Shown here: in pieces, positions 7,554 through 20,477 of the stretch
How the letters are laid out: every line of letters begins with the position of its first letter
Position numbering within the stretch: the stretch's first letter is position 1
Assembly (NCBI GenBank): GCA_937921865.1
Contig: CAKZWF010000004.1
Coordinates: 1 to 64,000, forward strand
Reading direction: 5' to 3'
Length of the DNA: 64,000 nucleotides
Source: an uncultured Pseudomonadales bacterium
GTDB taxonomy: Bacteria > Pseudomonadota > Gammaproteobacteria > Pseudomonadales > Azotimanducaceae
Made by a program: the position numbers and the translations under genes
The notes under the pieces: model-generated
Databases searched by the model: none
Told to the model about the DNA's origin: nothing
What the model saw: only the letters and a program-made list of their open reading frames with translations

Positions 7554-8846
7554 CTAGCGGGACTCGAGCGGGACGAAGTCTCGCTTCGGGCTGCCCTTGT
7601 AGAGTTGCCGGGGCCGGCCGATCTTATAAGGACCGCTGATCATTTCATTCCAGTGAGCGATCCAGCCCGGGGTGCGCCCGGTCGCGAAGATGACCGTGAA
7701 CATCTCAGTCGGAATGCCGATGGCTTTGAGAATGATGCCGGAGTAGAAGTCGACATTCGGATAGAGATTGCGTTCGATGAAGTATTCGTCCTCCAGCGCA
7801 ATTTTCTCCAGCCGCTGAGCCATCTTCAGGATTGGATTGTCTTCCACACCCAGTTCGCCGAGTACTTCGTGACAGGTCTGCTGCATGACTTTGGCGCGGG
7901 GATCGTAGTTTTTGTAGACGCGGTGGCCAAAACCCATGATCCGGAACGGATCGTCTTTGTCTTTGGCTTTCTTGATGTACTTATCGATGTTCTTTTCGTC
8001 ACCGATCTCATCAATCATGTTGAGCACAGCTTCATTTGCACCGCCATGCGCCGGGCCCCAGAGGGCGGCAATACCTGCGGCAACACAGGCGAATGGATTG
8101 GCACCTGTTGAACCTGCCAGACGTACGGTTGAAGTCGAGGCGTTCTGCTCATGATCGGCATGCAACAGGAAAATCCGGTCCATGGCTTTGGCGATGATCG
8201 GGTTGACCTCGTAGTCTTCGCAGGGCGTCGCAAACATCATGTGCAGGAAGTTCTCTGCGTAGTCGAGATCGTTGCGTGGGTAGATAAACGGCTGGCCGGT
8301 AGAGTACTTGTAGCTCATCGCGGCGAGCGTGGGCATCTTCGCGATCAATCGGTGTGCGGTAATCACCCGATGTTCGAAATTATCGATATCCAGAGAGTCG
8401 TGGTAGAAGGCGGAGAGGGCGCCGGTCACTCCACACATGATGGCCATCGGATGTGCATCCCGCCGGAACCCGCGGAAAAACTGGGCCAGCTGTTCATGCA
8501 CCATGGTGTGGCGCTTGATGGTGTGCACAAACCGTTCTTTTTCGTCTGGAGTCGGCAGATGTCCGTTCAACAGCAGGTAGCACAGCTCGAGATGGTCAGA
8601 ATGTTCGGCGAGCTGTTCTATCGGATACCCGCGATGCAGCAGAACGCCAGCGCCGCCATCAATGTAGGTAATTTCCGAATCACAGGAGGCAGTTGAGACG
8701 AATCCCGGGTCATAGGTGAAGTAGCCCTGAGCGGTCAGTTTGCCGACGTCGATCACATCTGGCCCTGCTGTGCCGGACAGAATGGGCAGTTCGATGGTTT
8801 CACCATCGATGGTCAATTGGGCAGATCTGCCCGGGCTATCGGTCAT
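7554..8846 (-). CDS. gltA: citrate synthase (type II, hexameric family)
   Basis: Condenses oxaloacetate and acetyl-CoA to citrate. Catalytic segments are present: GPAHGGANE (first His), [15 protein letters not shown] (second His and Arg) and NVDFYSGI (Asp). The chosen start, ATG 8846, is preceded by GGGAGGA at good spacing and gives 430 residues, the usual length; the longer track ORF adds 46 untypical residues. The gene is divergent from the sdh-suc cluster, the standard Pseudomonadales arrangement. Confidence 0.96.
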   Translation of the reverse strand: MTDSPGRSAQLTIDGETIELPILSGTAGPDVIDVGKLTAQGYFTYDPGFVSTASCDSEITYIDGGAGVLLHRGYPIEQLAEHSDHLELCYLLLNGHLPTPDEKERFVHTIKRHTMVHEQLAQFFRGFRRDAHPMAIMCGVTGALSAFYHDSLDIDNFEHRVITAHRLIAKMPTLAAMSYKYSTGQPFIYPRNDLDYAENFLHMMFATPCEDYEVNPIIAKAMDRIFLLHADHEQNASTSTVRLAGSTGANPFACVAAGIAALWGPAHGGANEAVLNMIDEIGDEKNIDKYIKKAKDKDDPFRIMGFGHRVYKNYDPRAKVMQQTCHEVLGELGVEDNPILKMAQRLEKIALEDEYFIERNLYPNVDFYSGIILKAIGIPTEMFTVIFATGRTPGWIAHWNEMISGPYKIGRPRQLYKGSPKRDFVPLESR

Positions 8847-9230
8847 GCGTCCTCCCTTGGGAACTTTAATTGCGTGGGTCTGCCGGTATCGGACCGTTAT
8901 CTGGCGGCTGTGTATTGTCAGCCTGCAGTTTTCTATCCAGAAGCTGCTGATGATCCACCAGCTATTGGCCGAGTCACCGATCACATTTCACGATCTGATG
9001 ACACCCGGTGCCCTACGTTCTTTGATATGCGTAGTGAGACTATAAACGCACTGAGCTGATGTCAATTGAAGCCCGCATGAACCGTGACCGGAAGTGGCGA
9101 ATTCGCAACGTAATGCGCCCGGTGACGGTCGATGAGCCAGATAGAATCTCACTCTGGCTGGTAAGCAGCGCGCGGTGCGACTAAAATCCGGCGCCGTCGC
9201 TTGCAGTTCGAAATATTGAATAGGAATGTC
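8847..9230. promoter_or_regulatory. divergent gltA / sdhC control region
   Basis: This 384 bp gap separates two divergent TCA transcription units and must hold both promoters. For sdhC, a TATAAA at 9041-9046 is the best -10 box, with TTCTTT 17 bp upstream as a weak -35. For gltA no confident promoter could be picked by eye. No gene is visible. Confidence 0.5.
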
Positions 9231-9617
9231 GTGCAAAACGCCGCGAAAAAAGAACGACCCGTTTATCTGTCTCTAACTGATCCAGCCTGGCCAGTCACGG
9301 CCATTGCTTCGATCGTTCACCGAGTTACCGGAGTGATCCTGTTTGTCGGCCTGGCTTATCTGCTGTGGTTGCTGAACCTGGCCCTGTCGTCGCCCGCCGG
9401 CTTTGCCCAGGCGCAGCAGACGCTGGCCATGCCATTGCCGAAACTGGCGCTGATCGGGGTGCTGGGTCTGCTGATCTACCATCTGGTGGCAGGTATCAAG
9501 CATATGGTCATGGATTTCCATATCGGGGATACCTTTGAAGCGGCCAGTTCTGCCGCCTACGTGGTATTCGGAATCAGCATCGTGCTGACTGCTCTGGTGG
9601 GGGTCTGGTTGTGGTGA
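9231..9617 (+). CDS. sdhC: succinate dehydrogenase cytochrome b556 subunit
   Basis: Membrane anchor of complex II that binds heme b and ubiquinone with SdhD. Conserved features are RPVYLSL near the start, SIVHRVTG in the first membrane helix, and LLIYHLVAGIKHMVMD with the heme-region histidines. Three hydrophobic helices are visible. The GTG at 9231 has AGGA about 5 bp upstream and gives 128 residues, so it is preferred over the TTG at 9201 used by the ORF track. The stop overlaps the start of sdhD. Confidence 0.95.
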   Translation: MQNAAKKERPVYLSLTDPAWPVTAIASIVHRVTGVILFVGLAYLLWLLNLALSSPAGFAQAQQTLAMPLPKLALIGVLGLLIYHLVAGIKHMVMDFHIGDTFEAASSAAYVVFGISIVLTALVGVWLW

Positions 9618-9979
9618 AGAATGTTACGAGTTTGTCTCGAAGCGGGTTGTCGGACTTTGTCCTGCAGCGGGCAAGCGCGGCCATCATGGCCCTTTATACG
9701 CTCTGCGTACTCGGCTTCTTCCTGGCTAACCCGGAGTTGACCCATGCCGAGCTGGTGGGCTATTTCGGCTCTGCTCCGATGCTGGCGTTCAGCACCCTGC
9801 TGGTACTGGCGACAGCGGCTCATGCCTGGATCGGCATGTGGACGGTCGGTACCGACTATATTCAGGCGCACTATTTCGGCGCCCATGCCACCAGCTTCCG
9901 GCTGCTCTATCAGGCCGGGTGTGTGGCGGTGATTTTCCTGTACGTCGTCTGGGCGTTGCAGTTGTTCTGGTCTCTTTGA
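9611..9979 (+). CDS. sdhD: succinate dehydrogenase membrane anchor subunit
   Basis: A 122-residue, three-helix partner of Sdh[18 protein letters not shown] and the helix containing [16 protein letters not shown] are typical of SdhD; the His in the latter is in the expected place for heme ligation. GTG at 9611 or 9614 starts it, overlapping the sdhC stop. Confidence 0.93.
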   Translation: MVKNVTSLSRSGLSDFVLQRASAAIMALYTLCVLGFFLANPELTHAELVGYFGSAPMLAFSTLLVLATAAHAWIGMWTVGTDYIQAHYFGAHATSFRLLYQAGCVAVIFLYVVWALQLFWSL

Positions 9980-9989
9980 AGGTACTCCT

Positions 9990-11762
9990 ATGAGCGGTAT
10001 TCGCAGGATTGATTTTGACGGCGTGATCATCGGTGGCGGTGGATCCGGCATGCGTGCTTCGTTGCAGTTGGCGCAGTCGGGGCTGAAAACAGCGGTCATT
10101 ACCAAGGTGTTTCCAACCCGTTCGCATACGGTTTCAGCTCAGGGTGGAATTACCTGTGCAATTGCCAGTGACGACCCTAATGACGACTGGCGCTGGCACA
10201 TGTACGACACCGTCAAGGGGTCGGACTACATAGGCGATCAGGACGCGATCGAATACATGTGCAGTGAAGGTCCTCAGGCTGTGTTCGAACTTGAGCACAT
10301 GGGTTTGCCGTTTTCGCGGACTGAGTCCGGGCGGATTTATCAGCGACCTTTTGGTGGTCAATCCAAAGACTTTGGTAAAGGTGGTCAGGCAGCGCGAACG
10401 TGTGCCGCCGCCGACCGAACCGGCCACACCCTGTTGCATACTCTTTATCAGGCCAACCTGCGGGCCAACACCACCTTTTTAAACGAGTGGTTTGCGGTCG
10501 ACCTGGTGACCAATCAGGACGGCGGTGTCGTCGGCGTGATTGCCATCGAAATCGAAACCGGCGAGATGGTCTATATCAATTCCAAAGCCACCGTTCTTGC
10601 CACCGGTGGGGCCGGGCGGATCTATGCCAGCACCACCAATGCGCACATGTGTACGGGTGATGGCGCTGGTATGGCGCTGCGGGCGGGATTCCCGCTCCAG
10701 GACATGGAGATGTGGCAGTTTCATCCCACCGGTATTCACGGTGCCGGCACGCTGGTGACCGAGGGCTGTCGAGGTGAAGGCGGCTATCTGATTAATAAAG
10801 ATGGCGAGCGCTTCATGGAACGTTATGCGCCAACCGCGAAGGATCTGGCCGGGCGGGATGTGGTGGCGCGGTCGATGGTCATCGAGATCCTTGAGGGTCG
10901 CGGCGCCGGTCCGGAAGGCGATCACGTTTTTCTCAAGCTCGATCATCTTGGTGAGGACGTTTTGAACAGCCGGCTGCCGGGCATTCTGGAACTGTCTCGC
11001 ACATTCGCTCACGTCGACCCGGTAAAAGAGCCGATCCCCGTTGTGCCGACCTGCCACTACATGATGGGTGGAACCCCGACTGGTGTGAACGGGCAGGCGC
11101 TGACTCAGGATGCCGCCGGTAATGATCAGGCTGTCGATGGACTCTACGCTGCCGGCGAAGCAGCCTGTGTGTCGGTCCATGGCGCCAATCGTCTGGGTGG
11201 TAATTCACTGTTGGATCTGGTGGTATTCGGCCGGGCGGCCGGCATGCACATTGAAGAAGTGCTGCGTCAGGGCGTGAGTCACCGCGCGGCCAGCGAATCT
11301 GACCTGGAACGGGCGACCGCGCGTCTGGCTCGCTGGAATGAGTCCACCTCGGGCGAGTCTGTGGCGGCACTCAAGAAAGAATTGCAGACAGTGATGCAAA
11401 ACAGTTTCGGCGTATTCCGGACAGAAACCCATATGGAAGAGGGCACCAAGAAGCTGGTAGATCTTCGCGAGCGTATTGGTCAGGCTCACCTGAGCGATAA
11501 AAGTGCGGTATTCAACACCGCCCGGATGGAAGCGCTGGAGCTCGATAACCTGCTGGAAGTTGCTGAAGCCACAGCCATCTCTGCGCTTACCCGTACAGAA
11601 AGTCGCGGCGCGCATGCCCGCGATGACTATCAGGTTCGGGACGATGAGAACTGGCTGTGTCACAGCATCTATTCCCCGATCAGCAGACAGACGACCAAGC
11701 GGGAGGTGAATTTTTCACCCAAGACCGTGCCGACATTTGAACCCCAAGAACGCGTTTACTAG
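9990..11762 (+). CDS. sdhA: succinate dehydrogenase flavoprotein subunit
   Basis: Oxidises succinate to fumarate with covalently bound FAD. It has an N-terminal dinucleotide fold [14 protein letters not shown], the FAD-attachment segment [10 protein letters not shown], the active-site region [21 protein letters not shown], and [11 protein letters not shown]. At 590 residues it is full length. The ATG is 10 bp after sdhD and 14 bp before sdhB, so it belongs to one operon. Confidence 0.97.
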   Translation: MSGIRRIDFDGVIIGGGGSGMRASLQLAQSGLKTAVITKVFPTRSHTVSAQGGITCAIASDDPNDDWRWHMYDTVKGSDYIGDQDAIEYMCSEGPQAVFELEHMGLPFSRTESGRIYQRPFGGQSKDFGKGGQAARTCAAADRTGHTLLHTLYQANLRANTTFLNEWFAVDLVTNQDGGVVGVIAIEIETGEMVYINSKATVLATGGAGRIYASTTNAHMCTGDGAGMALRAGFPLQDMEMWQFHPTGIHGAGTLVTEGCRGEGGYLINKDGERFMERYAPTAKDLAGRDVVARSMVIEILEGRGAGPEGDHVFLKLDHLGEDVLNSRLPGILELSRTFAHVDPVKEPIPVVPTCHYMMGGTPTGVNGQALTQDAAGNDQAVDGLYAAGEAACVSVHGANRLGGNSLLDLVVFGRAAGMHIEEVLRQGVSHRAASESDLERATARLARWNESTSGESVAALKKELQTVMQNSFGVFRTETHMEEGTKKLVDLRERIGQAHLSDKSAVFNTARMEALELDNLLEVAEATAISALTRTESRGAHARDDYQVRDDENWLCHSIYSPISRQTTKREVNFSPKTVPTFEPQERVY

Positions 11763-11776
11763 AGGATTTACAGCAC

Positions 11777-12481
11777 ATGCAGGTAAGCATTTACCGCTAC
11801 GATCCGGACCAGGATGAAGTACCCGCAATGCGGGAAACCACCATCGATCTGCCCGCTGGCAAAGATCTGATGGTTCTGGACGTACTGGAACTGCTCAAAG
11901 AGCAGGACCCGAGTCTGACGTTCCGGCGTTCGTGCCGCGAGGGTGTCTGCGGCTCTGATGGTATCAACATGAATGGCAAAAACGGCCTGGCCTGTATTAC
12001 CCCGGTCTCTGCTGCGGCAAAAAAAGGCAAGCTGGTGTTGCGCCCGCTACCCGGTCTGCCCGTCGTCCGCGACCTGGTGGTCGATATGACTCAGTTCTAC
12101 CGCCAGTATGAAAAAGTCACGCCGTTTCTGATCAACGATAAGCCGCCGCCCGCGCGGGAACGGCTGCAGAGTCCTGAAGAACGCGCCAAGCTCGATGGTT
12201 TGTACGAGTGCATTCTGTGTGCGTGCTGCTCCACATCGTGTCCGTCATTCTGGTGGAATCCGGATAAGTTCATCGGCCCGGCGGGGCTGTTGCAGGCCTA
12301 TCGGTTTCTGGCCGACAGTCGCGATACCGCAACGGCAGACCGACTCTCAAACCTGGACGATCCGTTCAGTGTTTTCCGTTGTCGAGGCATCATGAACTGC
12401 GTCAGCGTCTGCCCTAAAGGGCTGAACCCGACTCGGGCAATAGGCAAGATTCGTACTATGCTGCTGCAACAGGGTACCTAG
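11777..12481 (+). CDS. sdhB: succinate dehydrogenase iron-sulfur subunit
   Basis: Carries electrons from SdhA to quinone through three clusters. The [2Fe-2S] ligands lie in SCREGVCGSDG and the following NGLAC; the [4Fe-4S] and [3Fe-4S] ligands lie in CILCACCSTSCPSFWW and CRGIMNCVSVCPKGLNP. The 234-residue length is normal. Confidence 0.97.
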   Translation: MQVSIYRYDPDQDEVPAMRETTIDLPAGKDLMVLDVLELLKEQDPSLTFRRSCREGVCGSDGINMNGKNGLACITPVSAAAKKGKLVLRPLPGLPVVRDLVVDMTQFYRQYEKVTPFLINDKPPPARERLQSPEERAKLDGLYECILCACCSTSCPSFWWNPDKFIGPAGLLQAYRFLADSRDTATADRLSNLDDPFSVFRCRGIMNCVSVCPKGLNPTRAIGKIRTMLLQQGT

Positions 12482-12544
12482 GGGACTCTGTACGCACAGC
12501 CTGCTACGTCCTCTAGACATTACAGCTAATTGGAGTGAGCGAGG

Positions 12545-15388
12545 ATGGCAGAGTCATTTCTCGAACGTATGCGTCGCAGTTCGCACCTCGCGGGCAGTAA
12601 CGTCGCTTACATCGAAGACCTATACGAGTCCTTTCTGGACGATCCGAACAGCGTTTCCGTCGAGTGGCGCGACTACTTTGACAAGCTGCCACGGGTTGTC
12701 GACAGCGTGCAGGCCGATGTACCGCACAGCGCGGTTCGCCAGCAGTTCGAACGGCTGGGACGCAACCGTCTGAAAGCACGCCCCGAGCGGGAAAGCACGA
12801 TGGTGCTGAACGCTCACGAACAGAAGCAGATGCGGGTTCAGGATCTGGTGGCCGCCTATCGTCACCGTGGACACAAAAAGGCATCCATTGATCCGCTGAA
12901 TCTGATGGAGCGGCCGACTATGCCGATCCTCGATCTGGCCTATCACCACCTGTCTCCGGCCGATCTGGACGAGCCATACCATACCGGCACCTTTCACTAC
13001 GGTGAGGGTACCGCGAAGCTCAAGGACATGGTTGATGCTCTGGAGCGGACCTACTGCAGTTCCATTGGCTTCGAGTACATGCACATTGTCGATGCCTCCG
13101 AGCAGCTCTGGGTGCAGCAGCGCATCGAGAGCGTTCGGGCGCATCCCCACTACAGCGAAGCTCAGAAGTTGACCATTCTGGAGCGCCTCACCTCTGCTGA
13201 AGGGCTGGAAAAGTATCTGCACGGTCGTTACCCCGGTACCAAACGCTTTGGTCTTGAAGGGGGTGAAAGCCTGATCCCGATGCTGCATGACATGCTGCAG
13301 CGATTAGGATCGCATGGTGTTATCGAGACGGTCGTGGCCATGGCGCATCGGGGTCGTCTCAACGTGCTGGTGAATATACTCGGTAAGGATCCCTCGGAGC
13401 TGTTTGACGAATTCGATGGAAAAATGCCCACCGACGTCGATGCCGAAGAAACCGGTGATGTGAAGTATCACCAGGGATTCTCCACTAACATCATGACTCC
13501 GGGTGGCGAGATGCACCTGGCGCTGGCATTCAATCCGTCTCACCTGGAAATTGTCGGCCCGGTTGTTGAGGGTTCGGTCAGAGCCCGTCAGGATCGCCGT
13601 ATTGACTATGACGGCGATAAGGTCGTCCCGATCCTGATTCATGGCGACGCTGCTTTTGCGGGTCAAGGTGTGGTGATGGAGACATTCCAGATGTCTCAGA
13701 CCCGCGGCTTCAAAACCGGCGGAACGATCCATGTGATCATTAATAATCAGATAGGATTTACGACGCATCGCGAAGAGGACGCCCGTTCCACCGAGTACTG
13801 CACTGAAGTGGCGAAAATGGTTCAAGCGCCGATTTTTCATGTCAATGCAGATGACCCTGAAGCCGTTTTGTTCGTCACCCAGCTCGCCACCGACTATCGG
13901 ATGGAGTTCCGCAAAGACGTGGTGATAGATCTGGTTTCTTATCGGCGTCGCGGCCACAACGAAGCCGAAGAGCCGATGAAAACTCAGCCGCTGATGTACC
14001 AGAAAATTCGCTCTCTTCCCACCACCCGTACCCTATACGTGGATCAGCTTGTCAGCGAGGGTGTTGTCACTCAAGCGCAGGCTGACCAGCTCGCTGAAAA
14101 TTATCGCGACACGCTGGATACCGGCGGTAACGTGGCGTTGAGTCTGGTGCATGAACCGAACGTGGAGCTGTTCGTGAACTGGCAGCCGTATCTGGGTCAT
14201 GAGTGGACGGCACCTGCGGATACCACGGTGGAACTCAGCCGTCTTCAGGCGTTGGCCCAGGAAATGGAAAAACTGCCGGCCGAGTTTGTGATGCAGCGCC
14301 AGGTCCAGAAGATCATGGAAGACCGGCGCAAGATGGCCGCTGGTGCGATGCCCATAAACTGGGGCTTTGCGGAAGTCATGGCTTACGCAACAATGCTGGA
14401 TGAAGGCCACGGAGTCCGACTGACTGGTCAGGATGTGGGCGTCGGAACCTTTTCCCATCGCCATGCCTGTATCCACAATCAGAAAGACGGCAAACGCCAC
14501 ATACCGTTGAATCATCTCAGCGATTCTGTCAATTTCGATATTTACGATTCTTTGCTCTCAGAAGAGGCTGTTCTCGCGTTCGAATACGGCTATGCGACCA
14601 CGGCACCAAATACGCTGGTGATCTGGGAGGCGCAGTTCGGGGATTTTGCGAACGGTGCCCAGGTGGTAATCGACCAGTTCATCTCAAGCGGAGCGACCAA
14701 GTGGCTGCGGCTATGTGGCTTGACCATGCTGCTGCCGCACGGCTATGAAGGTGCGGGGCCAGAACACTCCTCAGCACGATTGGAGCGTTATCTCCAGCTG
14801 TGCGCTCAACACAATATGCAGGTCTGTGTGCCAACCACACCGGCACAGGTATTCCACATGCTGCGTCGACAGGCGATACGTCCTACCCGGATACCGCTGA
14901 TTGCAATGACGCCGAAAAGCCTGCTGCGTCACAAGCTGGCAACCTCCACGCTTGAAGACCTCTGTGACGGTCACTTTCAGGTAGTATTGCCGGAAATCGA
15001 CGAGCAGGACCCAGCGGGTGTTGATCGTCTGGTGCTCTGTAGTGGGAAGGTCTACTACGACCTGCTGGAACGTCGTCGCGAGTCAGATACCGACAACGTG
15101 GCCATCGCTCGACTGGAACAACTCTATCCGTTCCCTGAAGCAGGACTGGAAGCCGTTATTGCACCGTACAAAAACCTCAAAGAGGTTGTCTGGTGTCAGG
15201 AAGAGCCGATGAACCAGGGAGCCTGGTACTCGAGCCAGCATCATATGCGACGGGTGATCCTGAAGCATCACGAGAATCTGTATCTGGCATACGCGGGCAG
15301 AGAAGCGTTCGCCGCTCCGGCTGGTGGCCACTCTGGCGCGCATAATCTGCGACAGGCGCGCCTGGTGGAAGACGCGTTGTTCGGCTAG
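12545..15388 (+). CDS. sucA: 2-oxoglutarate dehydrogenase E1 component
   Basis: Thiamine-diphosphate decarboxylase of the 2-oxoglutarate dehydrogenase complex. Motifs are SNVAYIEDLYESFLDDPNSV at the N-terminus, MAHRGRLNVLVN, the ThDP-binding GDAAFAGQG...NNQIGFTT, and the C-terminal EEPMNQGAW. At 947 residues it is full length. GTGAGCGAGG precedes the ATG. It is 63 bp after sdhB and belongs to the same TCA cluster. Confidence 0.97.
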   Translation: MAESFLERMRRSSHLAGSNVAYIEDLYESFLDDPNSVSVEWRDYFDKLPRVVDSVQADVPHSAVRQQFERLGRNRLKARPERESTMVLNAHEQKQMRVQDLVAAYRHRGHKKASIDPLNLMERPTMPILDLAYHHLSPADLDEPYHTGTFHYGEGTAKLKDMVDALERTYCSSIGFEYMHIVDASEQLWVQQRIESVRAHPHYSEAQKLTILERLTSAEGLEKYLHGRYPGTKRFGLEGGESLIPMLHDMLQRLGSHGVIETVVAMAHRGRLNVLVNILGKDPSELFDEFDGKMPTDVDAEETGDVKYHQGFSTNIMTPGGEMHLALAFNPSHLEIVGPVVEGSVRARQDRRIDYDGDKVVPILIHGDAAFAGQGVVMETFQMSQTRGFKTGGTIHVIINNQIGFTTHREEDARSTEYCTEVAKMVQAPIFHVNADDPEAVLFVTQLATDYRMEFRKDVVIDLVSYRRRGHNEAEEPMKTQPLMYQKIRSLPTTRTLYVDQLVSEGVVTQAQADQLAENYRDTLDTGGNVALSLVHEPNVELFVNWQPYLGHEWTAPADTTVELSRLQALAQEMEKLPAEFVMQRQVQKIMEDRRKMAAGAMPINWGFAEVMAYATMLDEGHGVRLTGQDVGVGTFSHRHACIHNQKDGKRHIPLNHLSDSVNFDIYDSLLSEEAVLAFEYGYATTAPNTLVIWEAQFGDFANGAQVVIDQFISSGATKWLRLCGLTMLLPHGYEGAGPEHSSARLERYLQLCAQHNMQVCVPTTPAQVFHMLRRQAIRPTRIPLIAMTPKSLLRHKLATSTLEDLCDGHFQVVLPEIDEQDPAGVDRLVLCSGKVYYDLLERRRESDTDNVAIARLEQLYPFPEAGLEAVIAPYKNLKEVVWCQEEPMNQGAWYSSQHHMRRVILKHHENLYLAYAGREAFAAPAGGHSGAHNLRQARLVEDALFG

Positions 15389-15429
15389 CAACACAAACTT
15401 AAAACATATCACTGCGAGAACAGCTAGAA

Positions 15430-18117
<2,688 letters not shown>

Positions 18118-18225
18118 ACGCGACTGACGCAATAGCCGACCAGACAGACTGCAGGATCAAACAGGTCTGATTGTTGCCGGAGCAGTGCTGGGGAGAAGCG
18201 CGGCGATCGGCAACAAACTGGATGA

Positions 18226-18262
18226 ACGACAACACACAAAACACAACAGACAACACACAACG
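18226..18262 (+). promoter_or_regulatory. CA-rich unstructured leader before sucC
   Basis: About 37 bp made almost only of A and C (ACAACACACAAAACACAACA...) directly precede sucC, whose ribosome site is only GGA. Such leaders are unstructured and can support translation or bind A-rich-RNA proteins. No inverted repeat is present. Confidence 0.5.
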
Positions 18263-18270
18263 GAACGAGC

Positions 18271-19440
18271 ATGAATTTACATGAGTATCAGGCAAAAGGT
18301 CTTTTTGCCGAATACGGCTTGCCGGTATCGGAAGGATACGCGGTGGACACAGCGGACGAAGCGGTAGCAGCCGCGGAAAAGATAGGCGGTGACCGCTGGG
18401 TCGTTAAGGTGCAGGTTCATGCCGGCGGGCGGGGCAAAGCCGGTGGGGTCAAGCTCGCAGACTCTGCGGACGAAATCCGTGCATTTGCGGATCAGTGGAT
18501 CGGCAAAAATCTGGTGACAATTCAAACTGACGAACATGGTCAGCCGGTCAGCAAAATTTACGTGGAAAGCTGCACGGACATCGATACCGAACTTTATCTG
18601 GGTGCGGTCATTGACCGGGCCAGTCGCCGGACAGTGTTCATGGCGTCTACAGAAGGTGGTGTCGAGATTGAGACGGTGGCGGAAGAGACACCTGAAAAAA
18701 TCCTCAAAGCAGCCATCGACCCGTATGTGGGCGCGCAGCCCTATCAGGGTCGCGATCTTGCGTTTCAGCTGGGGCTCAAGGGTGACCAGGTCAAGCAATT
18801 TACTAACCTTTTCATGGGGTTAGCGAAGCTTTTTGAGGAAACAGATTGCTCGCTTCTGGAGATCAATCCGCTGGTGATAACCAGCGCTGGCAACATCCAT
18901 TGTCTCGATGCCAAGATCAACATTGACGGTAATGCGCTGTATCGCCAGAAGCGTATTGCTGAAATGCATGATCCGTCTCAGGAAGATGAGCGCGAGGCAC
19001 AGGCTGCTCAGTACAACCTCAACTATGTGGCTCTGGACGGCAGTATCGGTTGCATGGTCAATGGTGCCGGTCTTGCGATGGGTACGATGGATCTGGTCAA
19101 GCTGCACGGCGGCAACCCGGCCAATTTTTTGGACGTTGGTGGCGGTGCAACGAAAGAAGCTGTGTCGGAAGCTTTTAAGATCATTCTGTCCGATGACAAT
19201 GTTAAAGCCGTGCTGATCAATATTTTTGGCGGCATTGTCAGTTGTGCGACGATTGCTGAAGGCATCATTGGTGCGGTTCAGGAAGTGGGCGTGGAAGTCC
19301 CCGTGGTGGTGCGCTTTGAGGGCAACAATGCTCCGCTGGGCCGTGAAACACTGGCAAAAAGTGGACTGAATATCATTGCAGCCGAGAGTCTTACCGATGC
19401 TGCCGAAAAAGCCGTTACGGCAGCGGGAGGCCAGTCATGA
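18271..19440 (+). CDS. sucC: succinyl-CoA synthetase beta subunit
   Basis: ATP-grasp subunit that, with SucD, makes ATP or GTP from succinyl-CoA. It begins [18 protein letters not shown], has the ATP-grasp segment [22 protein letters not shown] and the C-terminal [16 protein letters not shown] region that contacts CoA and SucD. At 389 residues it is full length. Its stop overlaps the sucD start as ATGA, so the two subunits are translated together. Confidence 0.97.
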   Translation: MNLHEYQAKGLFAEYGLPVSEGYAVDTADEAVAAAEKIGGDRWVVKVQVHAGGRGKAGGVKLADSADEIRAFADQWIGKNLVTIQTDEHGQPVSKIYVESCTDIDTELYLGAVIDRASRRTVFMASTEGGVEIETVAEETPEKILKAAIDPYVGAQPYQGRDLAFQLGLKGDQVKQFTNLFMGLAKLFEETDCSLLEINPLVITSAGNIHCLDAKINIDGNALYRQKRIAEMHDPSQEDEREAQAAQYNLNYVALDGSIGCMVNGAGLAMGTMDLVKLHGGNPANFLDVGGGATKEAVSEAFKIILSDDNVKAVLINIFGGIVSCATIAEGIIGAVQEVGVEVPVVVRFEGNNAPLGRETLAKSGLNIIAAESLTDAAEKAVTAAGGQS

Positions 19441-20312
19441 GCATCTTGATCGATAAAAACACCAAAGTTCTGTGTCAGGGTTTTACCGGTTCCCAGGGAA
19501 CGCTGCACAGTGAGCAGGCGATCGCCTATGGAACTCAGCTGGTGGGTGGGGTGACCCCCGGTAAAGGCGGCAGCAAACACCTGGATCGGCCGGTATTCGA
19601 TACCGTCCGCCAGGCCGTGGCTGAGACAGGGGCAACAGCGTCGGTCATCTATGTGCCTGCACCATTCTGCAAAGATTCGATCCTTGAAGCCCTGGATGCG
19701 GGCATCGAGCTCATTGTCTGTATTACTGAAGGGATCCCGACCCTGGATATGCTGGCGGTCAAAGCCAAGCTGGACAGCACCAGCGCGCGGCTGATCGGTC
19801 CGAATTGCCCGGGTGTGATTACCCCGGGAGAGTGCAAAATCGGCATCATGCCTGGTGAGATTCACCTGCCAGGTAAAGTCGGTATCGTTTCGCGCTCTGG
19901 CACGCTGACCTATGAGGCTGTCAAACAGACCACCGATCGCGGTTTCGGTCAGAGCACCTGCGTGGGTATCGGCGGGGACCCGATTCCGGGCAGTCACTTC
20001 ATCGATATTCTCGAACTCTTTGAGCAGGACCCTGCCACTGAAGCCATCGTGATGGTGGGTGAAATCGGCGGAACTGCTGAAGAGGAAGCTGCCAGCTTCA
20101 TCAAAGACCATGTCAGCAAGCCGGTGGTTTCATATATCGCCGGGGTGACGGCACCTCCCGGCAAGCGGATGGGGCATGCCGGCGCGATCATCGCCGGTGG
20201 TAAAGGCACTGCGGCCGACAAGTTCCAGTCGCTTGAAGCTGCGGGTGTGCGCACCGTTCGCAGCCTTGCCGAGATTGGCGATGCTCTGGCGGAAGTTACC
20301 GGCTGGAGTTGA
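19437..20312 (+). CDS. sucD: succinyl-CoA synthetase alpha subunit
   Basis: Binds CoA and carries the phosphohistidine intermediate. The N-terminus has [14 protein letters not shown], the CoA-binding fold; GPNCPGVI follows, and the active His is in [17 protein letters not shown]. The length is 291 residues. It is last in the TCA operon, with a strong hairpin about 11 bp after the stop. Confidence 0.97.
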   Translation: MSILIDKNTKVLCQGFTGSQGTLHSEQAIAYGTQLVGGVTPGKGGSKHLDRPVFDTVRQAVAETGATASVIYVPAPFCKDSILEALDAGIELIVCITEGIPTLDMLAVKAKLDSTSARLIGPNCPGVITPGECKIGIMPGEIHLPGKVGIVSRSGTLTYEAVKQTTDRGFGQSTCVGIGGDPIPGSHFIDILELFEQDPATEAIVMVGEIGGTAEEEAASFIKDHVSKPVVSYIAGVTAPPGKRMGHAGAIIAGGKGTAADKFQSLEAAGVRTVRSLAEIGDALAEVTGWS

Positions 20313-20323
20313 CCTGAGCTCGG

Positions 20324-20351
20324 GACCGCAGCACCAGCGGGCGCTGCGGTC
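20324..20351 (+). terminator. putative terminator after sucCD
   Basis: GACCGCAGC pairs perfectly with GCTGCGGTC around a 10-nt loop, 11 bp after the sucD stop. It is followed by TTGGCTTCC, a weak U tract, so termination may be partial. Confidence 0.6.
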
Positions 20352-20407
20352 TTGGCTTCCTGACGCTGCTTGCCAGCAGAGAAATCGGCTTTGGGGCCCA
20401 TCAGGCC

Positions 20408-20434
20408 CTTGAAATTCCCTCCTCTTGTCCCCAC
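20408..20434 (+). promoter_or_regulatory. sigma-32 heat-shock promoter of htpG
   Basis: CTTGAAA at 20408-20414 and CCCCAC at 20429-20434 are 14 bp apart, closely matching the sigma-32 pattern CTTGAAA-N(11-16)-CCCCAT. It lies about 45 bp before the htpG start, the right place for a chaperone gene. Confidence 0.75.
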
Positions 20435-20477
20435 CTAGCTGGCTGGTAACTCAGACAGGGCTCAGGTGTACGTGACC

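Noticed and set aside
7025-7639. plus-strand ORF of 204 aa across the selA-gltA gap
   Set aside because: It overlaps selA and gltA ends on the opposite strand, has unnatural Arg/Ser-rich composition and no recognisable motif, so it is a shadow.
10479-11180. minus-strand ORF of 233 aa inside sdhA
   Set aside because: It lies wholly inside a well-supported gene and its composition is that of a GC-rich shadow frame.
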